6,660 nt of DNA from DATKDP01 sp035546335 (lineage in GTDB: Bacteria > Acidobacteriota > Thermoanaerobaculia > Gp7-AA8), in NCBI GenBank assembly GCA_035546335.1, contig DATKDP010000103.1, positions 1 to 6,660 of the forward strand, given 5' to 3'. A program made the position numbers and the translations under genes. Below are positions 6,656 through 6,660 of the stretch, piece after piece (position 1 is the first letter of the stretch; each line of letters starts with the position of its first letter). The notes beneath the pieces are model-generated. The model did no database searches. It was not told where the DNA came from and saw only the letters and a list, made by a program, of their open reading frames with translations.

Positions 6656-6660
6656 CAGGG

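Overview
This window holds a two-gene operon for an AddAB-type double-strand-break processing machine. It reads addB (304-3324) then addA (3321-6587), both on the + strand. Together they fill about 94 percent of the window. The DNA is GC-rich, with codons ending mostly in G or C, and no transposase, integrase, RNA gene or CRISPR array is visible. The organism cannot be named from the sequence. A high-GC bacterium fits, and the mosaic of short intergenic heptamers recalls what I have seen in Acidobacteriota-like genomes, but that assignment is a weak inference.

Layout. Bases 1-303 carry no complete gene. The extreme left edge may hold the first codons of a divergent gene (ATG at 19 on the - strand, with a purine-rich ribosome-binding site behind it). 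Next come a 13-base motif (95-107), an array of seven heptamers (112-160), a purine-to-pyrimidine switch and a second seven-heptamer array in the opposite orientation (211-259). The two arrays contain a perfect 23-bp inverted repeat with a 99-base spacer. A consensus TATAAT (290-295) lies nine bases from the GTG of addB, and no Shine-Dalgarno sequence lies between them, so the addB message may be leaderless. addB and addA overlap in ATGA. After addA the same heptamers return (its stop codon lies in the first one), followed by the 13-base motif in inverted orientation (6612-6624) and a weak terminator-like hairpin.

How the genes work together. By family knowledge, AddA is the 3'-to-5' helicase motor and carries a nuclease domain that cuts one strand. 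AddB has an inactivated helicase fold, which in characterised systems reads the Chi sequence, plus a second nuclease stabilised by an Fe-S cluster. Here AddA keeps all visible SF1 helicase motifs and its nuclease residues. AddB has no Walker A but keeps its nuclease residues and four cysteines. The pair therefore looks complete and functional: a single-motor, dual-nuclease enzyme that would make 3' single-stranded tails for RecA.

The coding content is ordinary. The most unusual material is the flanks: an oppositely oriented 13-mer and heptamer arrays bracket the operon on both sides, which could mark a dispersed intergenic repeat family or the ends of a small mobile or recombined cassette.
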